Source of the DNA: Skermanella sp. TT6
GTDB taxonomy: Bacteria; Pseudomonadota; Alphaproteobacteria; Azospirillales; Azospirillaceae
Direction: 5' to 3'
NCBI RefSeq assembly: GCF_016653635.2
Contig: NZ_CP067420.1
Coordinates: forward strand, 4,180,001 to 4,244,000
DNA length: 64,000 bases
Shown here: one piece after another, positions 35,254 through 43,928 of the stretch
Numbering within the stretch: the first letter of the stretch is position 1
Layout: each line of letters begins with the position of its first letter
The notes under the pieces: model-generated
What the model was told of the DNA's origin: nothing
The model's input: only the letters and a program-made list of their open reading frames with translations
Database searches by the model: none
Position numbers and translations under genes: made by a program

Positions 35254-36549
35254 TCACTCGTCCGCTTCCATGATGTTGGCCATCTTCAGGGCGTCCGTGA
35301 TCCTGACGCCCTTGCGCAGGATGGTATCGACCATGCGCCCCTGGACCAGGTGGATGCCGTGCCTCTGGGCGAACAGCAGGCCGGTCACGGTGCTGCACCG
35401 GCCCAGGATGAAGCGGCAATTCTCCTGGCTGCGGATCCTAGCGCTGAAATTCTCCAGCGCGGCCTCGCCCATGTCCAGAACGTCGTTGCTCCAGAACATC
35501 TTGGCGTAGTCGCAGGCCATGTATTCCAGGTCCATGTGCTCGACCCACATCGGGGTGATGCCGTCGATGCAGATCGAATAGCCGCGGTTGTTCGCGAACT
35601 CGACGACATCCTTGTAGGTGTCGATGTTCTCGACCAGATCGGCCTTGTTGATCTCCAGCACGATGTTGCCGCGCAGTTCCATGGTCAGCCGCTCGTCGAA
35701 CTTCACGAACGCCGACGACATGATCGTGCTCAGATTGAGGTTGAGCCCGATCTTGTGCCCGCGGATGAAGTCGACGCCGTGGTTCAGCGATTTCAGGACC
35801 GCATGGTCCAGGCTGGACGTGAAATAGTTGAACAGCCACCGGTTGGCCGTCAGGTCGAACTCCGGGCTGAGGCGATCCTCCAGGGTCTTGACCGCGATGT
35901 AGACCTCGAAATACTCGCGCCGGTTCTCCTCCTGGGCCTGGATATCGACGATCGGCTGGTTGAGCATGAAGGGCGACAGGTCGAAATTTCCGATCTGGCG
36001 CTCGATCTTGGCCAGTTCCTCCAGGCTGATCGGCTCCTTCGTGGCCGCCTTGGAGGCATCCCCGCCGCCGCCGTCCTTGTCCAGTCCTTCGATGAACCGG
36101 ATGACGTTCACGAAGTTGAGCGACAGCTCCATGATCGAGTAGAGCGAATTCTCGCGGTAGGCGTTGGGCCCGGTCATCTTCGTCCGGGACAGCATCAGCT
36201 TCTCGATCTTCTGGCAGGCTTCCGTGATCGTCGAGAACTTGATGCCCTTGTACAGGATCAGCACGTCGTCGTTGGACAGGGTGAACATCTGGAGATAAGC
36301 CGAATTGTCGGCGATCGCCTGGACCGCCCGCTTGATCTCGTGGATATCGCCGTAGTTCTTGTCCTGAAGGAGCGACAGGTGAAGGTGGATCAGCCGAAGC
36401 CCCTGCAGCTCCCGCTTGGCCGATTGCAGCAGCTTGAGCAGGCGTTCGTCGTCGTATTGCGGCTTTTCCGGAACCGCCGCAGCCTTTTCCCCCGGCTTGA
36501 CGCGCACCCAGTCGCGAGGCGGGCGATCCTGCCTCGGGCGATTCATCAT
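35254..36549 (-). CDS. Degenerate EAL-domain protein, probably catalytically inactive
   Basis: About 431 residues. Residues ~190-430 follow the EAL phosphodiesterase fold: MLNQPIVDIQ, GHKIGLNLNLSTIMSS, IVLEINKADLVENIDTY, YSICIDGITPMWVEHM, then a QGRMVD ending. Key catalytic residues are altered: EAL reads EVY (FEVYIAVK), and the DDFGTG loop reads DGITPM. The N-terminal ~180 residues are helical and unrecognised. It may bind c-di-GMP or a protein partner rather than hydrolyse (inference). The start could be GTG at 36555, or ATG at 36549 or 36546; GGAG favours the ATG at 36549. Confidence 0.8.
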   Translation of the reverse strand: MMNRPRQDRPPRDWVRVKPGEKAAAVPEKPQYDDERLLKLLQSAKRELQGLRLIHLHLSLLQDKNYGDIHEIKRAVQAIADNSAYLQMFTLSNDDVLILYKGIKFSTITEACQKIEKLMLSRTKMTGPNAYRENSLYSIMELSLNFVNVIRFIEGLDKDGGGGDASKAATKEPISLEELAKIERQIGNFDLSPFMLNQPIVDIQAQEENRREYFEVYIAVKTLEDRLSPEFDLTANRWLFNYFTSSLDHAVLKSLNHGVDFIRGHKIGLNLNLSTIMSSAFVKFDERLTMELRGNIVLEINKADLVENIDTYKDVVEFANNRGYSICIDGITPMWVEHMDLEYMACDYAKMFWSNDVLDMGEAALENFSARIRSQENCRFILGRCSTVTGLLFAQRHGIHLVQGRMVDTILRKGVRITDALKMANIMEADE

Positions 36550-36803
36550 GGCCACATCACTCCGGTTGGACCGTTGGGCGCGCTCATCTTTCTTCCCGCA
36601 TAGGCCTCGCGACTGGCGGATGAGTCGAATACCATCGGGAGAGGCAACAAATCGTTAATTTTAGCCAATTCCAGCGGTGCGCCGAGGGCTGATTTCGTCG
36701 CGCCGTTCACCCCGCGCCCGCAGATTTATTGCCTCCGCCCTATTGTTCCGGACTGCCATACCAGCCAAACTGGCGGTCACAAGAACGGAGGGAGGGGAGA
36801 ACC

Positions 36804-38603
36804 ATGACCTCAGAGACATCCGCGAAGAACGCCTCGGGCAGACTGCGCAGCCAAGCCTGGTTCGACGACCCGTCGAACCCCGACATGACCGCCCTCTACA
36901 TCGAGCGCTACCTGAACTACGGCCTGACCCGGCAGGAGATCCAGTCCGGCCGCCCGATCATCGGCATCGCCCAGACCGGCAGCGACCTGGCGCCCTGCAA
37001 TCGCCACCACATCGAGCTGGCGACGCGGGTCAAGGACGGCATCCGCGAAGCCGGCGGCATCCCGCTGGAATTTCCGGTCCACCCGATCCAGGAAACCGGC
37101 AAGCGGCCGACCGCGGCGCTCGACCGGACCCTGTCCTATCTCGGCCTGGTCGAGGTCCTGTACGGCTATCCGCTCGACGGAGTCGTGCTGACCACCGGCT
37201 GCGACAAGACAACGCCGGCCATGCTGGCCGGTGCCGCGACCGTCAACATCCCGGCCATCGTCCTGTCGGGCGGCCCGATGCTGGACGGCCACTACAAGGG
37301 CAAGCTCGCCGGCTCCGGCACGGTCGTGTGGGAGGCGCGCCGCCTGCTCGCCGCCGACAAGATCGGCTATGACGAGTTCATGGACATGGTCAGCTCGTCG
37401 GCGCCCAGCGTCGGTCACTGCAACACCATGGGCACCGCCCTGTCGATGAACTCCATCGCCGAGGCGTTGGGCATGTCCCTGCCCGGATGCGCCGCGATCC
37501 CCGGCCCCTACCGCGAGCGCGGCCAGATCGCCTACCTGACCGGCAAGCGGATCGTGGACATGGTCCGCGAGGACCTGACCCCGCGCAAGGTGATGACCCG
37601 GGAAGCGTTCGAGAACGCCATCGTGGTCGCCTCGGCGATCGGCGCCTCGACCAACACCCCGCCGCACCTGATCTCGATCGCGCGCCATGTCGGCGTGGAC
37701 CTGACGCTGGAGGATTGGCAGAAGTTCGGGCACGACGTCCCGCTGCTGGTCAACTGCCAGCCGGCCGGCTTCTACCTGGGCGAGGCGTTCCACCGCGCCG
37801 GCGGCGTCCCGACGGTCATGAAGGAACTGATCAAGGCCGGCCGCATCCACACCGGCGCGCCGACCGTCACCGGCAGGCCGATGGGCGAGAACGTCGAGCG
37901 GGCGCCCGATCCGGACGACGACGTGATCCGCCCCTACGGCAAGCCGCTGATGAATGATGCCGGCATGCTGGTCATGGGCGGCAACCTGTTCGACTCGGCG
38001 GTGATGAAGACCAGCGTCATCAGCCCCGAGTTCCGCAAGCAGTACCTGTCCAACCCCGACGATCCCGACGCCTTCGTCGGCCGGGCGATCGTGTTCGACG
38101 GGCCGGAGGAATACCACTCGCGGATCAACGACCCGTCGCTCGACATCGACGAGAACTGCATCCTGTTCATCCGCGGCTGCGGCACCGTGGGATATCCCGG
38201 CTCCGCCGAGGTCGTGAACATGCAGCCGCCCGACCACCTGATCAAGCGGGGCATCGTCTCCCTGCCGACCATCGGCGACGGGCGGCAGAGCGGCACCTCG
38301 GCCAGCCCGTCGATCCTGAACGCCTCGCCCGAGGCGGCGGTCGGCGGCGGTCTGGCCCTGCTGAAGACCGGCGACAAGGTGCGGGTTGATCTGCGCAAGC
38401 GCCGCGTCGACCTGCTCGCCTCCGACGAGGAGATCGCGGCCCGCCGCGCCGCCCTCAAGCTGCCGGAGCTGAAGCACCAGACGCCCTGGCAGGAACTCTA
38501 CCGCGGCCTGGTCGGCCAGCTCTCGGACGGCGGATGCCTGGAGATGGCGGTCAAGTACCAGGACATCGTCCACACCAGCGGCATGCCGCGTCACTCGCAC
38601 TGA
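36804..38603 (+). CDS. IlvD/Edd-family sugar-acid dehydratase (L-arabinonate/xylonate dehydratase type)
   Basis: 599 residues. Fe-S cluster cysteines are seen in [23 protein letters not shown] and [11 protein letters not shown]. The C-terminal domain has [14 protein letters not shown] and [14 protein letters not shown]. IlvD/Edd enzymes remove water from 2,3-dihydroxy acids; the SWFDDP-type start (here [13 protein letters not shown]) marks the sugar-acid branch rather than valine synthesis. Together with the semialdehyde dehydrogenase at 6412 it fits oxidative pentose degradation (inference), although the genes are 29 kb apart. The start has a very strong GGAGGGAGGGGAGA site. Confidence 0.9.
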   Translation: MTSETSAKNASGRLRSQAWFDDPSNPDMTALYIERYLNYGLTRQEIQSGRPIIGIAQTGSDLAPCNRHHIELATRVKDGIREAGGIPLEFPVHPIQETGKRPTAALDRTLSYLGLVEVLYGYPLDGVVLTTGCDKTTPAMLAGAATVNIPAIVLSGGPMLDGHYKGKLAGSGTVVWEARRLLAADKIGYDEFMDMVSSSAPSVGHCNTMGTALSMNSIAEALGMSLPGCAAIPGPYRERGQIAYLTGKRIVDMVREDLTPRKVMTREAFENAIVVASAIGASTNTPPHLISIARHVGVDLTLEDWQKFGHDVPLLVNCQPAGFYLGEAFHRAGGVPTVMKELIKAGRIHTGAPTVTGRPMGENVERAPDPDDDVIRPYGKPLMNDAGMLVMGGNLFDSAVMKTSVISPEFRKQYLSNPDDPDAFVGRAIVFDGPEEYHSRINDPSLDIDENCILFIRGCGTVGYPGSAEVVNMQPPDHLIKRGIVSLPTIGDGRQSGTSASPSILNASPEAAVGGGLALLKTGDKVRVDLRKRRVDLLASDEEIAARRAALKLPELKHQTPWQELYRGLVGQLSDGGCLEMAVKYQDIVHTSGMPRHSH

Positions 38604-38659
38604 GGTAGCGCGGCCGAGCCGGATCCGCGTCTTTTCGAAGAACAGCGGACAGGCGAGGC

Positions 38660-38799
38660 CGCCTCCCCGCACTGTGTTGCGCCATGGGCGCAACCTACGG
38701 CTCGATGCAGTGCGGAGGTGATGCAGGCAGACGATCGTAGGTTGCGCCCATGGCGCAACGCTTCGGATCAGCTGCCTCGGGCGGATCGACCTGATCGGG
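38660..38799 (+). repeat. Dispersed inverted-repeat element, copy C (left end truncated)
   Basis: It shares the central inverted arms (GTTGCGCCATGGGCGCAACC starting 38676 and its reverse complement at about 38737-38759) and right end CCTGATCGGG with the copies at 8654 and 33007. About 40 bases at the left end do not match. It ends 43 bases before the solitary CRISPR-like repeat. Confidence 0.75.
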
Positions 38800-38842
38800 T
38801 AAAGCTCTAGTCGGGCGTCGCGAAGGTACGGACGCACCCGCC

Positions 38843-38873
38843 GTTTCAATCCACGCCCCCGCACGGGGGCAAC
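38843..38873 (-). CRISPR. Single repeat unit resembling a type I-C CRISPR repeat; no array seen
   Basis: Read on the minus strand this 31-mer starts GTTGCCCCC, forms a perfect GCCCCC-GTGC-GGGGGC hairpin and ends CGTGGATTGAAAC, the conserved 3' end of type I-C repeats, which are 31-33 nt. No second copy was found within ~100 bases on either side, and there are no cas genes in the window. On the minus strand the AT-richer stretch before it (TTCTTTGATAAGTGG) sits where a leader would be. After it come 43 bases and then repeat copy C. It may be a relic, a new single-unit locus, or chance. The rest of 38604-39075 holds nothing recognised. Confidence 0.45.
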
Positions 38874-39075
38874 CGGGTCCTTCTATCCACTTATCAAAGA
38901 ACGGCGCAGACCACTTTCCGCGCGAATATCCCGGGGAAAAACCCGTCAGCTTGGGGGGCGCGCGGGCCGCGGGCGCCGGGCCGGTGCGATTTCCCCTTGT
39001 CATCAGCCGCTTGGCGGCAAGCTTATAGGGGGTTCGAACCGCCGCCGGGGATTTCTCCATGATACGAGCCGCTCG

Positions 39076-40197
39076 ATGACCGTGGCCCGCCAGATCGTCA
39101 TCGTCCTGGTCCTGATCGCCCTCGCCGCCGGAGCCTGGTGGTACCTGGACCCATCGGGTGGCGACGCCGCCCAGCAGGCCCGGGGGGGTCCCTCCGCCGT
39201 CCCGGTCGAAGTCGCCGAAGCCCGCCGGGGCGAGGTTTCCGAGGTGATCGAGGCGGTCGGCACGACCCGGCCGCGCCAGTCGATCGAGGTGATCGCCGAC
39301 GACAGCGGCCGGGTCGACGAGATCCTGTTCGAGACCGGCCAGCGCGTCGAGCGGGGCCAGCCGCTCGTCCGGCTCGACCGCGGCATCCAGGAGGCCAACC
39401 TGGCCGAAGCCGAGGCCGTCCTGGCCGACGCCAGGGCGCAGCTGGAGCGCGCCCGGCAGCTCGTCTCCAACAACGCCGTCTCGGAAGCGCGGGTGGACGA
39501 GTTGCGGGCGGCCTTCCTGACGGCCGAGGCCCGCGTCGCGGCGGAACGGCAGCGGCTGCGCGACCGTACGGTCAACGCGCCCTTCGACGGCGTCGTCGGG
39601 CTGCGGGAGGTCGACGTGGGGGCCCGCGTCACCGACAGCACGGTGCTGACCCGGCTGGACGACCTGTCCGTCATCGAGCTCGAATTCGCGGTGCCGGAGC
39701 GATTCTTCGGCGCGATCCGCCAAGGGCAGCCCGTGAGCGCCGCCAGCACCGCGTTCCCGGGCACGGACTTCACCGGCGCCGTCGCCGCCATCGACACCCG
39801 GATCGACGCGGTATCGCGGTCGTTCCGGGTCCGTGCCGAACTTCCCAACCCCGACGCACGCCTGCCCGGCGGCCTGTTCATGCTGGCCCGGGTCACCCTG
39901 TCCACCCGTCCCGACTCCATCCTGGTCCCGGAGGAGGCCGTGGTGGCCGAAGGGCGCTCCAACTTCGTCTACCGCATCGTCGGGACGCCGGCCGAGCCGC
40001 GGGCGGAGCGGGTCGAGGTAAGGCTCGGCCAGCGTCGCGTCGGCGAGGTCGAGGTGGTCGAGGGCATCGCGATCGGCGACCGCGTCGTCACCGCGGGCCT
40101 CCAGCGGCTGCGCCCCGGCGCGGCCGTCCGGCTGCCGTCGGAGCCGGCGCCCTCGTCCGAGGACGGCGCCGACAAGGTGGCGGAGCGGGCGGGATGA
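39076..40197 (+). CDS. RND efflux membrane-fusion (periplasmic adaptor) subunit
   Basis: 373 residues. An N-terminal signal anchor (QIVIVLVLIALAAGAWWYL), then biotinyl-lipoyl halves (IADDSGRVDEILFETGQRVERG and VNAPFDGVVGLREVDVG), a short alpha-hairpin between them, and beta-barrel and membrane-proximal domains (DSILVPEEAVV). This is the MexA/AcrA-like layout. It partners the RND pump encoded next with an ATGA overlap. No outer-membrane factor or local regulator is adjacent. The Shine-Dalgarno site is weak. Confidence 0.92.
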   Translation: MTVARQIVIVLVLIALAAGAWWYLDPSGGDAAQQARGGPSAVPVEVAEARRGEVSEVIEAVGTTRPRQSIEVIADDSGRVDEILFETGQRVERGQPLVRLDRGIQEANLAEAEAVLADARAQLERARQLVSNNAVSEARVDELRAAFLTAEARVAAERQRLRDRTVNAPFDGVVGLREVDVGARVTDSTVLTRLDDLSVIELEFAVPERFFGAIRQGQPVSAASTAFPGTDFTGAVAAIDTRIDAVSRSFRVRAELPNPDARLPGGLFMLARVTLSTRPDSILVPEEAVVAEGRSNFVYRIVGTPAEPRAERVEVRLGQRRVGEVEVVEGIAIGDRVVTAGLQRLRPGAAVRLPSEPAPSSEDGADKVAERAG

Positions 40198-43100
40198 TCT
40201 CCGACCTCAGCATCAAGCGCCCGGTCCTCGCGATCGTGCTCAGCGCGCTGATCGTGGTCATCGGCATCGCGGCGCTGCTGCGGCTTCCGGTACGGGAACT
40301 GCCGGACGTCGACACCGCCGTCGTCACCATCACCACGACCTATCCGGGCGCGGCACCGGAGATCATCGATACTGAGATCATCGAGGTGATCGAGGGCGGC
40401 ATCAGCGGCGTGGACGGCATCCGCAGCATCCGCTCGTCCAGCCGCCTGGGCCGCGGCCGCATCGTGGTCGAGTTCGTCACCACCCGCGACATCGACCAAG
40501 CCGCCAACGACGTGCGCGACGCGGTCGGCCGCGTTTCCATCGACCTGCCCGAGGAAGCCGACGCGCCGGAGATCGTCAAGACCGACAGCGACGCCCAGCC
40601 GATCATGCGCATCGCCATCACCAGCGACCGCATGACTCCGGCCGACATCAACGATTATGCCAGCCGCTTCATCGTGGACCGGCTGTCGGTGCTGAACGGG
40701 GTGGCGCAGGTCGAGATCTTCGGCGAACGGCGCTACGCCATCCGCATCTGGCTGAACCGCGAGGCCCTCGCGGCCCGCAACCTGACGGTAGCCGACGTGG
40801 AGTCGGCGCTGCGGCGGAACAATGTGGAGCTGCCGGCGGGGGAGCTGGAATCGGTGTCCCGCCAGTTCACCATCCGCACCGACACCCGGCTGCGCTCGGA
40901 GGAGGAGTTCCGCGAGATCGTCGTGGCGCAGGTCGGCGGCTTCCCGATCCGGCTCGGCGACCTGGCCCAGGTCGAGCTGGGCGTCGAGGACGACAATTCG
41001 ATCGTCCGGTCCAACGGCCAGGCCGCCGTCGGGCTGGGCGTGCTGCGGCAGTCCCAGGCCAACACGATCGAGGTCAGCAACCAGGTCCGCGCCGAACTGG
41101 AGGCGCTGCGCCCCACCCTGCCCGAGGGCATGTCGGTGATGGTCAGCTCCGACGACGCCATCTTCATCTCCCAGTCGATCGAGGAGGTGGTGATAGCGCT
41201 CGGCCTCTCCGTGATGCTGGTGATCGCGGTCATCTTCCTGTTCCTTCATTCCGCCCGCGCAACGATTGTCCCGGCCGTCACCATCCCGGTCGCCGTGATC
41301 GGCACGCTGGCCTTCATCTATGCCTTCGGCTTCTCGATCAACGTCCTGACCCTGCTGGCGCTGCTGCTCGCCATCGGCCTGGTGGTGGACGACGCGATCG
41401 TCGTGCTGGAGAACATCCAGCGGCGGGTGGAGGAAGGCGAGCATCCGCTGGCCGCCGCCTTCCTCGGCACCCGGCAGGTCACCTTCGCGGTGATCGCGAC
41501 GTCGCTGACGCTGGTCTCTGTGTTCCTGCCGATCTCGACGCTGGAGGGGCAGGTCGGACGCCTGTTCGCGGAATTCGGCATCGTCATGGCCGCGGCCGTC
41601 GCGATCTCCAGCTTCGTGGCGCTGTCCCTGTGCGCCATGCTGTGCTCCAAGCTGCTGCGCGCCGAGGACAAGCCCGGGCGGATCGGCCGCGGGCTGGAGC
41701 GTGCCTTCGACGCCATGGCGGACGGCTACCGGCGTCTTCTCTGCCGCGCGCTCCGGATGCCCCTGCTGGTGCTCGCCGCGGCGGGCGCCGTCTCCGCCGG
41801 GACGGTCCTGCTCTACGACACCCTGCCGCGCGAGCTGACACCGACGGAGGACCGCGGCGTCTTCTTCATCCCGGTCACAGCCCCCGAGGGGTCGACGGCC
41901 GGCTACACCGACGCCAACATCCGCCGGATCGAGGAGGTCATCTCTCCCCTGCGGGAGTCGGGAGAGGCCGACCGCGTCTTCGCCATCGTGGGATTCCGCA
42001 ACCAGCCCGGCCGCGGCTTCGTGGTGGTGGGCCTGACCGACTGGGCCGACCGCGACCGGAGCCAGCGCGAGATCGTGAACTCGATCATCCCCGAGATCGG
42101 CGGCATTCCCGGCGTCCGCGCCTTCCCGGTCAACCCCGCCGGCCTCGGCCAGCGCGGCAGCAGCGCGCCCCTCCAGGTGGTGATCGGCGGGCAGGATTAC
42201 GGCGTCATCCAGGAGTGGTCGGACCGCATCATCGCCCGGGCCCTGGAGAATCCCGGCCTCCAGAACGTGGAGACCGACTTCGAGGCGACCCGGCCGCAGT
42301 TCAACGTCCTGATCGACCGGCGCAAGGCCGACGACCTGGAGATCGGGATCGAGCAGATCGGCAGCACGCTCCAGACCATGCTGGCCTCCCGGGAGGTCAC
42401 GGACTACGTCAACCGCGGCCGGGTCTATCCCGTGATCATCCAGGCGCGCGACAGCGACCGCCGGACGCCCGCCGACCTCAAGAACATCTTCGTCCGGTCC
42501 GGCACCGGCGGTTCGCTGGTCCCGCTCAACGCCCTGGTGACGCTGGAGGAACTGGCGGCGGCGCCCGAGCTGCTGCGCTACGACCGCTTGCCGTCGATCA
42601 CCATCTCCGCCTCGCTCGCGGACGGGTACGACCTGGGCTCGGCCATCGATTACATGGACGCGATCGCGGCGGAGGAGCTGCCGCCCGAGGGCCGCCTGAG
42701 CTATACCGGGCAGAGCCAGCAGTTCCTGGAGACCTCAGGCGGGATCGCCGTCACCTTCGGGATCGCGCTGCTGATCGTCTTCCTGGTGCTGGCCGCCCAG
42801 TTCGAAAGCTTCGTCCATCCGCTGATCATCATGCTGACGGTGCCGCTCGGGCTCGCCGGCGCTCTCGCAGCGCTGGCCCTGGGCGGTTTGTCGCTCAACA
42901 TCTACAGCCAGGTCGGAATGGTGCTGCTGATCGGCCTGATGGCGAAGAACGGCATCCTGATCGTGGAGTTCGCCAACCAGCTCCGCGCCGAGGGAAAGGA
43001 TGTCCGGCAGGCGATCACCGAAGGATCGGCGCTCCGCTTCCGCCCGATCCTCATGACGGTGCTGTCCACCGTGCTGGGGGCGGTGCCCCTGCTGCTCGCC

Positions 43101-43298
43101 ACCGGGGCCGGCGCCGAGAGCCGGGTCGCGATCGGCACGGTGATCATCGGCGGGCTGTCCGTGGCGTCCGTGCTGACGCTGTTCGTCACGCCGGTGCTCT
43201 ACGACCTGCTGGCCCGCTTCACCCGGCCCGCCAATTCCGTCGCGGAGGAGCTGAACCGCCATCTCCAGGGCCTCCGCAACCGCCAGCCCGCCGAGTGA
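40194..43298 (+). CDS. RND-family efflux pump, inner-membrane transporter
   Basis: 1034 residues, the standard length. Twelve membrane helices in two halves with large periplasmic loops. It has a start typical of the AcrB/MexF group (MISDLSIKRPVLAIVLSALI), TM4 with the proton-relay Asp pair (IGLVVDDAIVVLENIQRR), and the second-half repeat IGLMAKNGILIVEFANQLR. It exports drugs or other amphiphiles across the envelope with the adaptor upstream. The substrate is not readable. Confidence 0.94.
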   Translation: MISDLSIKRPVLAIVLSALIVVIGIAALLRLPVRELPDVDTAVVTITTTYPGAAPEIIDTEIIEVIEGGISGVDGIRSIRSSSRLGRGRIVVEFVTTRDIDQAANDVRDAVGRVSIDLPEEADAPEIVKTDSDAQPIMRIAITSDRMTPADINDYASRFIVDRLSVLNGVAQVEIFGERRYAIRIWLNREALAARNLTVADVESALRRNNVELPAGELESVSRQFTIRTDTRLRSEEEFREIVVAQVGGFPIRLGDLAQVELGVEDDNSIVRSNGQAAVGLGVLRQSQANTIEVSNQVRAELEALRPTLPEGMSVMVSSDDAIFISQSIEEVVIALGLSVMLVIAVIFLFLHSARATIVPAVTIPVAVIGTLAFIYAFGFSINVLTLLALLLAIGLVVDDAIVVLENIQRRVEEGEHPLAAAFLGTRQVTFAVIATSLTLVSVFLPISTLEGQVGRLFAEFGIVMAAAVAISSFVALSLCAMLCSKLLRAEDKPGRIGRGLERAFDAMADGYRRLLCRALRMPLLVLAAAGAVSAGTVLLYDTLPRELTPTEDRGVFFIPVTAPEGSTAGYTDANIRRIEEVISPLRESGEADRVFAIVGFRNQPGRGFVVVGLTDWADRDRSQREIVNSIIPEIGGIPGVRAFPVNPAGLGQRGSSAPLQVVIGGQDYGVIQEWSDRIIARALENPGLQNVETDFEATRPQFNVLIDRRKADDLEIGIEQIGSTLQTMLASREVTDYVNRGRVYPVIIQARDSDRRTPADLKNIFVRSGTGGSLVPLNALVTLEELAAAPELLRYDRLPSITISASLADGYDLGSAIDYMDAIAAEELPPEGRLSYTGQSQQFLETSGGIAVTFGIALLIVFLVLAAQFESFVHPLIIMLTVPLGLAGALAALALGGLSLNIYSQVGMVLLIGLMAKNGILIVEFANQLRAEGKDVRQAITEGSALRFRPILMTVLSTVLGAVPLLLATGAGAESRVAIGTVIIGGLSVASVLTLFVTPVLYDLLARFTRPANSVAEELNRHLQGLRNRQPAE

Positions 43299-43328
43299 CG
43301 ACGGCATACGGAAACGCCGAGCCCCCCT

Positions 43329-43856
43329 CTACAAACCGTAAAGCTCGGCCAGCAGCTTCCGCATGTTGTCCTGGATCGCGCGCTCGGTCGCCACGCGCGT
43401 CCGCTCGGTCGGGCTGAAATAGTCCGACGAGGACGCGGTCCCGGTCGAGACGATCGGCCGGGAGAGGACGACGGCACCGGTCGCGGCGTCGGTGACCAAG
43501 TAACGGATCTCGACCTCCGCCGTCACGTTGAGCCCCAGCAGGATCTCCTGAAGGCCCCGGGTGGTGCGGACCAACTCGGCATCGACGCGGTGGCGCGGCT
43601 GGCTCGCCGCCAGGGCGCCGCGCACGGCCAGGGAATTGATCATGGCCTCCCGCAGGTCCAGGTCGGAGACCTCGATCTGGTTCAGGACGTTCAGGGAGCT
43701 TCCCCCGCCCACGCTGCCGACCTGGACCGCCAGCGCGCGGCCGGTCTGCCCGGCGATTTCCTCGGTGCCGGGGACGATCATGTTGGACATGCGGACGGGC
43801 GCTTGGCAGCCCGCCAGCAGGGCGGCCAGCAGCAGGCCGGGGACGACGCGTTTCAA
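43329..43856 (-). CDS. Lipoprotein of unknown function
   Basis: 175 residues from TTG at 43856, which has GAGGT 4 bases upstream and yields a clean signal peptide KRVVPGLLLAALLAGC (lipobox LAGC). The mature part: VQVGSVGGGSSLNVLNQIEV, ADLVRTT-like strand (AELVRTTRGL), VTAEVEIRYLV, then a C-terminal helix. The GTG at 43892 would add 12 residues before the signal and is less likely. I do not recognise the family. It converges with the RND pump gene and is downstream of the subtilase on the same strand. Confidence 0.7.
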   Translation of the reverse strand: MKRVVPGLLLAALLAGCQAPVRMSNMIVPGTEEIAGQTGRALAVQVGSVGGGSSLNVLNQIEVSDLDLREAMINSLAVRGALAASQPRHRVDAELVRTTRGLQEILLGLNVTAEVEIRYLVTDAATGAVVLSRPIVSTGTASSSDYFSPTERTRVATERAIQDNMRKLLAELYGL

Positions 43857-43928
43857 GGGGACCTCGCGGGACGGAAATCTCCTGGACAACACGCCGCCCG
43901 GCCCCAGGGTTTCACTCCGGGCGCCGGC

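Noticed and set aside
8643-38873. The large repeats as part of a true insertion sequence
   Set aside because: No transposase frame is inside or next to any copy, and the elements are only ~180 bp.
39138-40193. Extension of the RND pump frame upstream through the adaptor gene
   Set aside because: It is the wrong frame of the adaptor gene; the pump starts at ATG 40194, where known pumps begin.
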